Below are positions 6,495 to 15,240 of a stretch of DNA of 31,352 nt, piece after piece. Every line of letters begins with the position of its first letter. Position 1 is the first letter of the stretch. Location of the stretch: positions 1 through 31,352 of the IMG/VR virus record IMGVR_UViG_3300025168_000380; one strand, written 5' to 3'. The DNA is from a virus. The notes beneath the pieces were generated by a model. That model did not search any database and was not told the DNA's origin. It saw only the letters and a program-made list of their open reading frames with translations. A program made the translations under genes and the position numbers.

Positions 6495-6717
6495 AGAACT
6501 TATCAAAGTAGGTGAAGAAGCTATTGTCACTGACTCTGAAGATGATTTAACAGCTGACAAGCTAAAAAACGCCGCAGCATCTAAAAAACTAGCTATATTT
6601 GACGCATTTGAGATACTTAACAGAATTGAAGAAGAAGAAAACTTGCTTGAGGGTAAAACACCTGAAGAGACAAAGGAAAAAACTTTTAAGGGATTCGCAG
6701 AAAGTAGATCTAAGTAA
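6439..6717 (+). CDS. Candidate small terminase subunit
   Basis: 92 residues, all helical: MNIKETKKRIIQAGHKAVEELIKVGEEAI, then an acidic link DSEDDLTADK, a core LKNAAASKKLAIFDAFEILNRIEEEENLL, and a charged tail with GFAESRSK. I set the start at the ATG at 6439; an earlier in-frame ATG at 6352 would overlap the preceding gene by 143 bases and add a segment unlike the conserved protein. It overlaps the tandem-GroES gene by 56 bases, and its stop overlaps the large-terminase start. Small size, helical content and position directly before the large subunit suggest a DNA-recognition small terminase. No helix-turn-helix is obvious, so this is inference from context. Confidence 0.5.
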   Translation: MNIKETKKRIIQAGHKAVEELIKVGEEAIVTDSEDDLTADKLKNAAASKKLAIFDAFEILNRIEEEENLLEGKTPEETKEKTFKGFAESRSK

Positions 6718-8933
6718 TGTACAATCAAAGTTTAGTTGAAACAGTTGAGCCCGTTAAAAAGACTACTATTAGTAGACTTAATAAGGGTAAGAAATGGAAA
6801 TACGGTTACGACAAAGAACACGATATTATAGTATTGTCTCACAACGGGCAAATAGGTGAGATAATAGAAATACAAGGACTAGTTATTGCGCTACCAAAAG
6901 CTCCTAAAGAAGTATACAAAGATCCGAAGAACAAATGGGTGAAATTCGAGTACCCCAAGGAGTTGCAGAGAATTAAAAATATATTCGATTGGAGAAACTA
7001 TCCGGAAAGCAGTAAAGAAAAATGGTACGATTATATAGACGAAGAGTTTAGAAGACGAGAAGAAGGATTCTGGTTCACGAATAATGGTAAACCAACCTGG
7101 ATAACAGGTACGCAGTACATGTACTTGCAGTGGAGTAAAATTGATGTAGGTGCTCCAGATTTTAGAGAGGCAAACAGATTATTTTTTATATTCTGGGAAG
7201 CTTGTAAGGCAGACAAAAGATGTTATGGTATGTGTTACCTTAAAAACAGAAGATCTGGTTTTTCTTTTATGTCATCAGCTGAAACAGTTAATTTAGCCAC
7301 TCTTGCAGGTGATAGTAGATTTGGCATATTATCTAAAACTGGATCAGATGCAAAAAAAATGTTTACTGATAAAGTTGTACCTATATCAATTAACTATCCT
7401 TTCTTTTTTAAACCTATTCAAGATGGTATGGATAGACCAAAGTCAGAGTTAGCATATAGAGTTCCAGCTAGTAAGTTTACAAGAAAGAAAATTACAGAAA
7501 ACGAAAAGCTAGAGGATATTAAAGGACTAGACACAACGATTGACTGGAAAAACACTGGAGACAATAGTTATGATGGTGAAAAACTAGCATTACTAGTACA
7601 TGATGAAAGTGGTAAATGGGAGAGACCCGATAATATTTTAAATAACTGGAGAGTTACAAAAACTTGCTTAAGACTAGGTAGCAGAATAGTTGGTAAGTGT
7701 ATGATGGGCTCAACTTCAAATGCCTTAGATAAGGGTGGAGAAAACTTTAAAAAACTATACAATGCCTCAGACGTCACGAGAAGAAATAGAAATGGTCAGA
7801 CAAAGTCTGGCTTATACTCTCTTTTTATCCCAATGGAATGGAACTACGAAGGATTTATTGACGAGCACGGAGTTCCAGTCTTTACTACTCCTGACGTCGA
7901 CAGATTCGCACCAGACGGTGAACTAATAGATGTAGGTGTAATAGATAGTTGGCAAAATGAGGTAGATGGCTTAAAAGGAGATCACGATGCTTTAAACGAA
8001 TTTTACCGTCAGTTTCCAAGAACTACAGAACACGCGTTTAGAGATGAAAGCAAAAACAGTATATTTAATCTAGTTAAGATATACGAGCAGATAGATTACA
8101 ACGAAGAAATGTCTAGAACGCTAGGCGTTACTAGAGGTAATTTTCAATGGGTTAATGGCATTAAAGATTCTAAAGTAATATTTTATCCAGATGCAAAAGG
8201 TAGGTTTAAGGTTAGCTGGGTGCCACCTCAACATATGCAAAACAAAGTAATACTTAAAAACGGTGTTAAACATCCTGGTAACGAGCACATGGGGTCTTTT
8301 GGATGTGACAGTTATGATATATCAGGTACAGTAGATGGCAAGGGATCTAAAGGAGCTTTACACGGTTTAACTAAGTTTAGTATGGAAGACGCTCCAGCAA
8401 ACAGTTTCTTTTTAGAATACTTGTCTAGACCACCAACAGCTGAGATGTTCTTTGAGGACGTTCTAATGGCTTTAGTATTTTACGGGATGCCTATACTCGC
8501 AGAAAACAATAAACCTCGTCTCTTGTATTATCTAAGGCGTAGAGGTTACAGAGGGTTTAGCATGAACAGACCTGATAAAGTGTGGAACAAATTATCCGTT
8601 GCAGAAAAAGAGGTTGGTGGTATACCCAACTCTAGTGAAGACATAAAACAAGCTCACGCGGCTGCAGTTGAAATGTACATACAAGACCACGTTGGAATAC
8701 AGCAGGATGGTAGCGTTGGCAACTTATACTTTAACGATTTGTTAAATGATTGGAGTAGATTTGATATAAATAAAAGAACTAATTTTGATGCAACAATAAG
8801 TTCAGGTTTAGCCATAATGGCTTGTAATAGACACTTGTATACTCCAAACGCAAAAATTGAAAAACCAACAATAAACATAGTCTTACCTAAATACGATCAA
8901 AAAGGTAGCACAAGCAAAATAATTAAAAATTAA
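6717..8933 (+). CDS. terL: Terminase large subunit
   Basis: 738 residues: the ATPase-nuclease motor that cuts concatemeric DNA and pumps it into the prohead through the portal. The first 160 residues contain W-T-N-N-G-K-P-T-W-I-T-G and QYMYLQW, typical of large terminases of this marine group. The Walker A region is LKNRRSGFSFM (K176-M185): the Lys is before the loop and the usual GK[ST] lysine is replaced (GFSF). Walker B is LLVHDE (D296, E297). The coupling motif is GSTSN (331-335). The RNase H-like nuclease begins at GCDSYDISG (D531, D534), with a further acidic residue in ILAENN (E596) and probable last ligands in the DWSRFDINKRTNFD region. Portal, scaffold and capsid follow directly. Confidence 0.92.
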   Translation: MYNQSLVETVEPVKKTTISRLNKGKKWKYGYDKEHDIIVLSHNGQIGEIIEIQGLVIALPKAPKEVYKDPKNKWVKFEYPKELQRIKNIFDWRNYPESSKEKWYDYIDEEFRRREEGFWFTNNGKPTWITGTQYMYLQWSKIDVGAPDFREANRLFFIFWEACKADKRCYGMCYLKNRRSGFSFMSSAETVNLATLAGDSRFGILSKTGSDAKKMFTDKVVPISINYPFFFKPIQDGMDRPKSELAYRVPASKFTRKKITENEKLEDIKGLDTTIDWKNTGDNSYDGEKLALLVHDESGKWERPDNILNNWRVTKTCLRLGSRIVGKCMMGSTSNALDKGGENFKKLYNASDVTRRNRNGQTKSGLYSLFIPMEWNYEGFIDEHGVPVFTTPDVDRFAPDGELIDVGVIDSWQNEVDGLKGDHDALNEFYRQFPRTTEHAFRDESKNSIFNLVKIYEQIDYNEEMSRTLGVTRGNFQWVNGIKDSKVIFYPDAKGRFKVSWVPPQHMQNKVILKNGVKHPGNEHMGSFGCDSYDISGTVDGKGSKGALHGLTKFSMEDAPANSFFLEYLSRPPTAEMFFEDVLMALVFYGMPILAENNKPRLLYYLRRRGYRGFSMNRPDKVWNKLSVAEKEVGGIPNSSEDIKQAHAAAVEMYIQDHVGIQQDGSVGNLYFNDLLNDWSRFDINKRTNFDATISSGLAIMACNRHLYTPNAKIEKPTINIVLPKYDQKGSTSKIIKN

Positions 8934-8935
8934 AT

Positions 8936-11365
8936 ATGGCTGAATATAAAAGAAACCACTTTCCAAGTCAAGTCGTTAGCGATGTTGAAAAGATAAGCTA
9001 TGAGTATGGTTTGAAAATAGCCAAAGCTATAGAGAGTGAGTGGTTTTACAATGATGGGGGTGCTGGCAATAGATATCAAACTAGTTATGATAATTTTAGA
9101 AAATTAAGATTATACGCTAGGGGTGAGCAGTCTATACAAAAATACAAGGATGAGTTATCTATAAATGGTGATTTGTCCTATTTAAATTTAGACTGGAAAC
9201 CAGTTCCGATTATACCTAAATTTGTAGATATCGTTGTTAATGGTATGTCTGAAAAAGTATATGACATAAAAGCTTATTCTCAAGATCCGTTTAGCATGGT
9301 ACAAAGAACTCAGTACATGGAGGGAGTTTTGGCTGATATTAATAATAAACAATTTAATGATTTTGCAAAGCAAAATTTTGGTGTTAATCTTTACAACAAT
9401 AACCCTGCTACAATACCATCAACAGAAGAAGAGTTAGGATTACACATGCAGCTTACTTATAAGCAAAACGTAGAAATTGCTCAAGAAAAGGCTATAAATA
9501 CATTATTAGACGGTAGTAGATACAATTTAACAAGAAAAAGATTTTATAGAGATCTTTCTGTTATAGGTATTGGCGCTGTTAAAACAGAATTTAACGCATC
9601 TGAAGGTGTTGTTGTTAAATACGTAGATCCAGTAAATTTAGTTTACTCTCACACTGATTCTCCTTATTTTGAAGATATATACTATGTTGGAGAGGTTAAA
9701 ACAATACCTTTAAACGAGCTGGTAAAAGAATTTCCATTTTTACACAATGAAGATCTAGAGGAAATAATCAAAACCGGATCACGCAGTGGTACTACACGTA
9801 GCGGACGTCAACACAGAAACTTTAACAATAAAACTGACAACAACCAAATAGACGTTCTTTATTTTAACTATAAAACCTATATGAACGAGGTTTACAAAGT
9901 TAAAACAATGAGTACCGGAGCTTTAAAAAGCGTTCCTAAACCAGACACATTTCAAGCGCCACAGGATAAAAAAGACCTTTTTACTAGAGAAGAAAGACAA
10001 GTGGAGTGTTTGTTTGAGGGAGCTTTAATTTTAGGTACTAACAAACTTATTAAATGGGAGCGAGCTAGAAATATGATGCGCTCTAAAAGCAATTTCACTA
10101 AAGTGAAAATGAATTATAGTATTGTTGCCCCAAGAATGTACGAGGGTAGAATAGAATCTTTAGTTAGTAGAATAACTGGTTTTGCTGACATGATCCAATT
10201 GACTCATTTAAAACTACAACAGATATTAGCAAGAATGGTGCCCGATGGAGTTTATTTAGATGTTGATGGGTTGGCCGAAGTTGACTTAGGTAACGGAACT
10301 AATTACAACCCACAAGAAGCTTTAAACATGTTTTTTCAAACGGGATCTATAGTTGGTAGGTCGTTCACTCAAGACGGTGAGTTTAATAATGCTAAAATGC
10401 CTATTCAAGAATTAACTAGCGGTAGCGGTGGCACTAAGTTGCAGGCTCTTATTGGTAATTACAATTACTATATGCAGATGATAAGAGATGTGACAGGTCT
10501 TAATGAGGCTAGAGATGGTAGTAGTCCTGACTCAAATGCTTTGGTTGGTATACAAAAAATAGCCGCAGCTAACTCAAACACAGCAACAAGGCATATATTG
10601 CACGCGGGTATGTTTTTAACAACAGAAACATGTGAACAACTATCTCTTAGAATGGCTGATATCATAGAGTACTCTCCAACTAGAGACGCTTTTATTCAAA
10701 GTATAGGAGCCAACAGCGTGGCTTCATTAGATGAAATGAGTCAAATGCACTTATATGATTTTGGTATTTTCTTAGAATTACACCCAGATGAGGAAGAGAA
10801 AGCTATTTTAGAAAACAACATACAAGCTTCTATAGCTCAACAAACATTAGACTTAGAGGACGCTATAGATCTTAGAGAAATTAAGAACTTAAAATTAGCA
10901 AACCAATTGCTAAAGCTACGTAGAAAGAAAAAGATGGCGGCTGACCAACAACGACAACAACAAAACATGCAAATGCAAACGCAGTCAAACATGCAGTCTC
11001 AGCAGCAAGCAGCTCAACTAGAAGCTCAAAAGAAACAACAAGAAGCTCAAATGCAAGCTCAGTTGGAGCAGATGAAGTCTCAACTAGAATCTAAGAAAAT
11101 GCTTGAAGAAGTACAGTACAAAAAACAGTTGATGTACGAAGAATTTACATACAATATGCAGTTAAAAAACATGGAAGTTGAAGGACTGCGTTCTAGAGAA
11201 ACTCAGAAAGAAGATCGTAAAGACGAAAGAACAAAAATACAAGCAACACAACAATCAGAAATGATTGACCAAAGAAACAGGCAAAAACCACCTAAAAACT
11301 TTGAATCCTCAGGTAATGATATACTAGGTGGAGGATTTAATTTGGGTTCGTTTGACCCTAGTTAG
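8936..11365 (+). CDS. Portal protein with long Gln-rich C-terminal coiled coil
   Basis: 809 residues, forming the dodecameric vertex ring through which DNA enters and the tail attaches. The N-terminal body has the order of P22-type portals: a helical entry (EYGLKIAKAIESEWF), the clip-preceding core NLDWKPVPIIPKFVDIVVNGM, a wing with RFYRDLSVIGIGAVK, and the long central helix region MIRDVTGLNEARDGSSPDSNALVGIQ. From about residue 660 to 770 it becomes a Gln/Met/Lys-rich coiled coil with runs such as QQRQQQNMQMQTQ, as in the P22 portal barrel inside the head. The tail is polar and ends in a glycine-rich segment with two Phe. It follows the terminase by two bases and precedes the scaffold. No protease domain is fused. 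Confidence 0.88.
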   Translation: MAEYKRNHFPSQVVSDVEKISYEYGLKIAKAIESEWFYNDGGAGNRYQTSYDNFRKLRLYARGEQSIQKYKDELSINGDLSYLNLDWKPVPIIPKFVDIVVNGMSEKVYDIKAYSQDPFSMVQRTQYMEGVLADINNKQFNDFAKQNFGVNLYNNNPATIPSTEEELGLHMQLTYKQNVEIAQEKAINTLLDGSRYNLTRKRFYRDLSVIGIGAVKTEFNASEGVVVKYVDPVNLVYSHTDSPYFEDIYYVGEVKTIPLNELVKEFPFLHNEDLEEIIKTGSRSGTTRSGRQHRNFNNKTDNNQIDVLYFNYKTYMNEVYKVKTMSTGALKSVPKPDTFQAPQDKKDLFTREERQVECLFEGALILGTNKLIKWERARNMMRSKSNFTKVKMNYSIVAPRMYEGRIESLVSRITGFADMIQLTHLKLQQILARMVPDGVYLDVDGLAEVDLGNGTNYNPQEALNMFFQTGSIVGRSFTQDGEFNNAKMPIQELTSGSGGTKLQALIGNYNYYMQMIRDVTGLNEARDGSSPDSNALVGIQKIAAANSNTATRHILHAGMFLTTETCEQLSLRMADIIEYSPTRDAFIQSIGANSVASLDEMSQMHLYDFGIFLELHPDEEEKAILENNIQASIAQQTLDLEDAIDLREIKNLKLANQLLKLRRKKKMAADQQRQQQNMQMQTQSNMQSQQQAAQLEAQKKQQEAQMQAQLEQMKSQLESKKMLEEVQYKKQLMYEEFTYNMQLKNMEVEGLRSRETQKEDRKDERTKIQATQQSEMIDQRNRQKPPKNFESSGNDILGGGFNLGSFDPS

Positions 11366-11392
11366 AATTATTAATTATTATTATATTATATT
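11366..11392 (+). promoter_or_regulatory. A/T-only leader before scaffold gene
   Basis: 27 bases of only A and T, ending TTATATTATATT directly before the ATG. A nearly identical element precedes the gene at 14106. There is no Shine-Dalgarno sequence. A shared translation leader or promoter is inferred from the duplication. Confidence 0.35.
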
Positions 11393-12562
11393 ATGGAAGC
11401 AAAAGAAAAAAAAGTAGTCGAAGAGACTATCCAAGAAACGACTGAACAAGTTGATGAAAGTAAATTTGAAAGTGCTGGAGATGACAGTGTTGTTAAAATA
11501 GATTTAAGTAAACCACCACCAGAAAAAAATGAAGTTAAAGAAGATAACGCTGACAACAGCGGAGTGGTTGCAGAGTCTGAAGATGCCGAGCCCACACAAG
11601 AACAAGAAAAAGTACAACCGGAAACTGAAACACAAGAAGCTCCAGTATTAGAAGAGATTACTGAAGAGCAGGTTGAAGAAGTTGAAGAGCAGGTTGAAGA
11701 AGCTATAGCAGAAGCTGAGGCTACTGGAAAACCTTTACCAGAAGATATCCAAAAGTTATTGAACTTTATGGAAGAAACTGGAGGTGATTTAAATGATTAC
11801 GTTAAGCTTAATCAAGATTATTCAAAATTAGATGATCAAAATCTATTATACGAATACTATAAGCAAACAAAACCTCATTTAAACAACGAAGAAATTAACT
11901 TCCTTATGGAAGACACGTTCTCATTCGACGAAGATATGGACGACGAAAGAGATATACGTAGAAAGAAATTAGCGCTTAAAGAGCAAGTTGCCAGCGCTAA
12001 AAGCCACTTAGACGGGCAAAAGTCTAAATACTATGAAGAGATCAAAGCTGGAAGCAAACTTACGGGTGAGCAACAAAAAGCAATTGATTTTTTTAATAGG
12101 TACACTAAACAATCGAAAGAATCAGATAAGCATGCTACGTTACAAGCTAAAACTTTTTCTAAAAAAACTGACGAGGTTTTTAACGATAAATTCAAAGGTT
12201 TTGAATACAACATCGGGGACAAAAGATTTAGATTTAATATTAGTAATGTAGATAGTGTTAAAACAGACCAAAGTAGTATTAACAATTTTGTGGGAAAGTT
12301 TCTCGACAAAAACAGCGTAATACAAGATGCTAGGTCTTATCATAAATCATTATTTACAGCTAATAACGCAGACGCTGTAGCTTCTCATTTTTATGAGCAA
12401 GGTAGAACGGATGCACTAAAACACAGCATAGCTAGTTCGAAAAACATAGATATGTCACCAAGACAAGCCAACAAACAAGTGCAAGTCGGTGGTATAAAAG
12501 TTAGAGCGCTAGGTGAAGATTCTTCTGATTTTAAGTTTAAGATTAAAAACAAAAATAAATAA
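11393..12562 (+). CDS. Probable capsid scaffolding protein
   Basis: 389 residues with the hallmarks of an internal scaffold: a very acidic, Glu-rich and probably disordered first 115 residues (for example EEITEEQVEEVEEQVEEAI) and a helical middle (LNDYVKLNQDYSKLDDQNLLYEYY; DERDIRRKKLALKEQVASAKSHL). A basic C-terminus (KFKIKNKNK) follows, suited to binding the capsid protein inside the prohead. It lies between portal and major capsid genes, as expected. No maturation protease is visible in or beside it, so how it leaves the head is open. A Glu-Val-rich internal repeat (EEQVEEVEEQVEEA) spans about residues 92-106. No homology to a specific scaffold family can be claimed by eye. Confidence 0.75.
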   Translation: MEAKEKKVVEETIQETTEQVDESKFESAGDDSVVKIDLSKPPPEKNEVKEDNADNSGVVAESEDAEPTQEQEKVQPETETQEAPVLEEITEEQVEEVEEQVEEAIAEAEATGKPLPEDIQKLLNFMEETGGDLNDYVKLNQDYSKLDDQNLLYEYYKQTKPHLNNEEINFLMEDTFSFDEDMDDERDIRRKKLALKEQVASAKSHLDGQKSKYYEEIKAGSKLTGEQQKAIDFFNRYTKQSKESDKHATLQAKTFSKKTDEVFNDKFKGFEYNIGDKRFRFNISNVDSVKTDQSSINNFVGKFLDKNSVIQDARSYHKSLFTANNADAVASHFYEQGRTDALKHSIASSKNIDMSPRQANKQVQVGGIKVRALGEDSSDFKFKIKNKNK

Positions 12563-12582
12563 AAATTTAAAATTACAAAATT

Positions 12583-14034
12583 ATGGCAATAAATCCAGGA
12601 GCAAACTTGAACGACGCTGCGCTTCCACAGAAGCAAGCAGCCGCTTCAAATTACATTGATTTTGCTGACGCAACCAACGCAGGTTGGGGTCAGCAGTACT
12701 TGCCCGACTTAATGGAAAAAGAAGCTGAGGTTTTTGGAAACAGAACTATCTCAGGTTTTTTATCTCAAGTTGGAGCAGAAGAGGCTATGTCCTCAGACCA
12801 AGTTGTTTGGTCAGAACAAGGTAGATTACATTTATCTTATAACGCAACCACTCACGGTTCAAATGAAACTATTGAGATTGGTAATGATATTGACGGTAAT
12901 ACAGCTGGTGCAAACCACGGTATTAGAGTTAATGATGCGGTTTTAATATCTAGTGTTGGTGCTACTATAAAAGCTGTTGTTACAGCGGTATCTGGTGTTA
13001 CAGTTACTATAGCGGCTTATGACGCTGTTGATTTACAAACTTCTATTGGAGCTTCAAAAGCTGTAATAGTATTAGTTTATGGATCTGAATATGGAAAAGG
13101 TCAATCTTATAACACTGACACTTCTACAACTTCGGACACTAGAACTTCTAACGAACCACAATTCAAAACATATACTAACAAACCAATCATCTTAAAAGAT
13201 TACTACGAAATCAACGGATCTGATACTTCTCAAATCGGTTGGGTTGAAGTTTCTGGAGAAGATGGTACTGGAGGTTACTTATGGTATGTTAAAGCGGCTT
13301 CTGAAACTAGAATGCGTTTTGCTGATTACTTAGAAATGTCTATGTTAGAGTCAATTAGTGGTACTACTGGTGGTACAGCTTTAGATGACTTTATCAACGG
13401 TGCTGGTGAGGCTTACGGTACTCAAGGTCTATTTGATGCTATTGAAAAAAGAGGTAATATTACTACTGGTGTAACTGGTGTAACTCCTTCTATTGATTTA
13501 GCTGAGTTTGACGCTATTTTAGCTGAGTTTGACAAACAAGGTGCTATCGAGGAAAATATGTTGTTTTTAGACAGAAACACTTCGCTAGCAATGGATGACA
13601 TGTTAGCTTCTATGAATTCTTATGGGTCTGGTGGTACTTCTTATGGAGTATTTGGTAACGCTGAAGATATGGCGTTAAACTTAGGTTTTGCTGGATTCCG
13701 TAGAGGTTCTTATGATTTCTACAAAACAGACTTTAGATATCTAAACGATAGAGGTACTAGAGGAGGTCTTTTAGATACTGTTAACGCTATTAGAGGGCTT
13801 ATTATCCCAGCTGGTACGTCAACTGTATATGACGGTATGATGGGTAGAAACATGAAGAGACCATTTTTACACGTTCGTTATAGAGCTGGAGGTATGGACG
13901 ACAGAAGAATGAAGTCTTGGATCACTGGTTCAGTTGGTGCAGCAACAACAGCACTTGATGCGATGCAAATGCACTTATTATCAGAAAGATGTTTAGTTAC
14001 TCAAGGTGCTAACAACTTTATGATTATGAAGTAG
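12583..14034 (+). CDS. Major capsid protein
   Basis: 483 residues. It has strong codon bias for GGT, GCT, ACT and GTT, directly follows the scaffold and is closed by its own terminator, all typical of the capsid gene. The N-terminal stretch with GWGQQYLPDLMEKEAEVFGNRTISGFLSQVG and VVWSEQGRLH is of the kind found in capsid proteins of marine phages. The C-terminal FLHVRYRAGGMDDRRMKSWITG fits the final P-domain strands. Residues about 113-167 (GIRVNDAVLISSVGATIKAVV to LVYGSEYG) read as a small beta module inserted between the N-arm/E-loop region and the core, like those in three other virion proteins here. I expect the HK97 fold, which the phage class implies, but cannot show it from sequence alone. 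Confidence 0.88.
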   Translation: MAINPGANLNDAALPQKQAAASNYIDFADATNAGWGQQYLPDLMEKEAEVFGNRTISGFLSQVGAEEAMSSDQVVWSEQGRLHLSYNATTHGSNETIEIGNDIDGNTAGANHGIRVNDAVLISSVGATIKAVVTAVSGVTVTIAAYDAVDLQTSIGASKAVIVLVYGSEYGKGQSYNTDTSTTSDTRTSNEPQFKTYTNKPIILKDYYEINGSDTSQIGWVEVSGEDGTGGYLWYVKAASETRMRFADYLEMSMLESISGTTGGTALDDFINGAGEAYGTQGLFDAIEKRGNITTGVTGVTPSIDLAEFDAILAEFDKQGAIEENMLFLDRNTSLAMDDMLASMNSYGSGGTSYGVFGNAEDMALNLGFAGFRRGSYDFYKTDFRYLNDRGTRGGLLDTVNAIRGLIIPAGTSTVYDGMMGRNMKRPFLHVRYRAGGMDDRRMKSWITGSVGAATTALDAMQMHLLSERCLVTQGANNFMIMK

Positions 14035-14042
14035 CAATTTTT

Positions 14043-14080
14043 AAAAGAGAGTGGGGCTAGTCTCCACTCCCTTTTATTTT
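14043..14080 (+). terminator. Hairpin terminator after major capsid gene
   Basis: GAGTGGGG (14049-14056) pairs with CTCCACTC (14062-14069) around the loop CTAGT, with one G-U pair. After an A-C mismatch, AAAAG (14043-14047) pairs with CTTTT (14071-14075), followed by ATTTT. This stem with a T-run is a convincing intrinsic terminator. It ends the transcript carrying scaffold and capsid genes. Confidence 0.85.
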
Positions 14081-14105
14081 TATTAATTTTATTATATATT
14101 ATATT
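14081..14105 (+). promoter_or_regulatory. A/T-only leader before head-completion gene
   Basis: 25 bases of only A and T, ending ATATTATATT before ATGGC, nearly the same as the leader at 11366-11392. Lying just after a terminator, it or the terminator flank may include a promoter for the genes that follow. No standard box is visible. Confidence 0.35.
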
Positions 14106-14951
14106 ATGGCAAAAAAACAAAAAACGCAAAAGGTCGTAGAACCTTTAATAGAAAAAGACTTCGAAGAAGTTATGGTTAAAACACCAAAAGTTGAACAAAA
14201 AGAATTACCAATTGAAAAACCAAAAGACACTTGGGAAATAAAAGATAGATTGTATTTTTTAGCAGACAAGAGTTCTCCTGTTAGCAGATCTGTTAAAGCA
14301 GCTGGTATTTATTACTTTGACGAAAAAGCTGGTTATGAAAGAGAATTAAAATACTGCGAAAATCAAACAACTTGTTTCGTTGACGAAATGAAAGGAGAGC
14401 AAAGATTATCTCATATTATTTTTAGAAACGGCGTTTTAGACGTACCTAAAAACAAGCAGATATTACAGAAACTACTATCCATGTACCATCCTCATAGAGA
14501 TGTGATTTACACAGAGTATAAACCTATAAAAGAAGCTGAAGACCAGATGGAGGTTTTAGAAATGGAGACAGATGCGCTATTAGCGGCTAGAAACATGGAC
14601 ATTGATATGACTGAGGCTATACTACGTGTAGAACTAGGCTCTAAAGTGTCACAGATGAGTTCTAAGGAGCTTAGAAGAGATTTACTTATATTTGCTAAGA
14701 AAAACCCTAAGCTACTCTTAGAGTTAGCAGATGATGAAAACGTTACTCTTAGAAACTTTGGTATTAAAGCTACTGAAATGGGGATATTAAAATTATCTCA
14801 AGATCAAAGAACGTTTAGTTGGGGCTCTAACGACAGAAAGTTAGTTAACGTTCCATTTGATGAACATCCTTACTCAGCTTTAGCCTCTTGGTTTAAAACT
14901 GATGAAGGCATGGAAATTTACTCTAATATAGAGAAAAGATTAAATCAATAA
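14106..14951 (+). CDS. Conserved virion or head-completion protein, unknown role
   Basis: 281 residues, not assigned to a named family. A lysine/glutamate-rich first 45 residues are probably flexible. A beta-rich part follows: WEIKDRLYFLADKSSPVSRS, then GIYYFDEKAGYERELKYCEN and HIIFRNGVLDVPKNKQ. A helical half comes next, with KQILQKLLSMYHPHRD, a Glu-rich helix and LRRDLLIFAKKNPKLLLELADDENV. It ends in KATEMGILKLSQDQRTFSWGSNDRKL and an ALASWFKTDEGMEIYSNIEKRL helix. I recall this architecture directly after the capsid gene in marine Bacteroidota phages, which suggests a head or neck structural protein. It has its own A/T leader and hairpin terminator, so it may be a single-gene transcript. Confidence 0.6.
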   Translation: MAKKQKTQKVVEPLIEKDFEEVMVKTPKVEQKELPIEKPKDTWEIKDRLYFLADKSSPVSRSVKAAGIYYFDEKAGYERELKYCENQTTCFVDEMKGEQRLSHIIFRNGVLDVPKNKQILQKLLSMYHPHRDVIYTEYKPIKEAEDQMEVLEMETDALLAARNMDIDMTEAILRVELGSKVSQMSSKELRRDLLIFAKKNPKLLLELADDENVTLRNFGIKATEMGILKLSQDQRTFSWGSNDRKLVNVPFDEHPYSALASWFKTDEGMEIYSNIEKRLNQ

Positions 14952-14959
14952 CAAATAAT

Positions 14960-14991
14960 AGTGATCATCCTTTTGGGTGGTCACTTTATTT
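14960..14991 (+). terminator. Hairpin terminator after the 14106 gene
   Basis: AGTGATCATCC (14960-14970) pairs with GGGTGGTCACT (14975-14985) around a TTTT loop: 11 pairs, two of them G-U. It is followed by TTATTT. The T-run is interrupted, so strength may be moderate. Confidence 0.7.
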
Positions 14992-15011
14992 AAAAAATAT
15001 ATTACAATATT

Positions 15012-15236
15012 ATGAAATCAAGTGATAATATATATAAGGCGCAAGGAGAAGTTGGTGTAGGTAAAACTACGCTAGTAAAAAAATCAAAAGGACTAGGAGA
15101 TACAATAGAAAAATTTACAACAGCAACCGGTATAGGCACGTTAACTAACATGGCTGCCGCTTTTGTTGGTAAAGATGATTGTGGTTGCGCGGGTAGACGA
15201 GATAAGTTAAACGAGATGTTTCCTTATAAAAAATAA
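15012..15236 (+). CDS. Small protein with CGC...FPY motif
   Basis: 74 residues. The conserved-looking part is GLGDTIEKFTTATGIGTLTNM followed by DDCGCAGRRDKLNEMFPYKK. The C-G-C pair with R-R-x-x-L-N-x-x-F-P-Y is a pattern I know from small proteins in the structural regions of Bacteroidota phages; no function is attached to it. Two cysteines one residue apart could bind metal or form a disulfide with a partner. It also contains a string matching a P-loop, which I judge accidental in so short a protein. It follows the 14960 terminator, so it may start a new transcript. Probably a minor virion or assembly factor. Confidence 0.55.
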   Translation: MKSSDNIYKAQGEVGVGKTTLVKKSKGLGDTIEKFTTATGIGTLTNMAAAFVGKDDCGCAGRRDKLNEMFPYKK

Positions 15237-15240
15237 ATAA

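Noticed and set aside
7735-7926. Small + strand open frame inside the terminase gene
   Set aside because: Lies wholly in another frame of a clear terminase with intact motifs; no leader or recognisable protein.
12033-12251. Small + strand open frame inside the scaffold gene
   Set aside because: Overlaps the scaffold fully in another frame and has low-complexity Lys/Leu translation; the same applies to the frame at 12734-12946 in the capsid gene.
15048-15074. P-loop match GEVGVGKTT in the 74-residue protein
   Set aside because: No Walker B, no room for a nucleotide-binding fold; most likely accidental.
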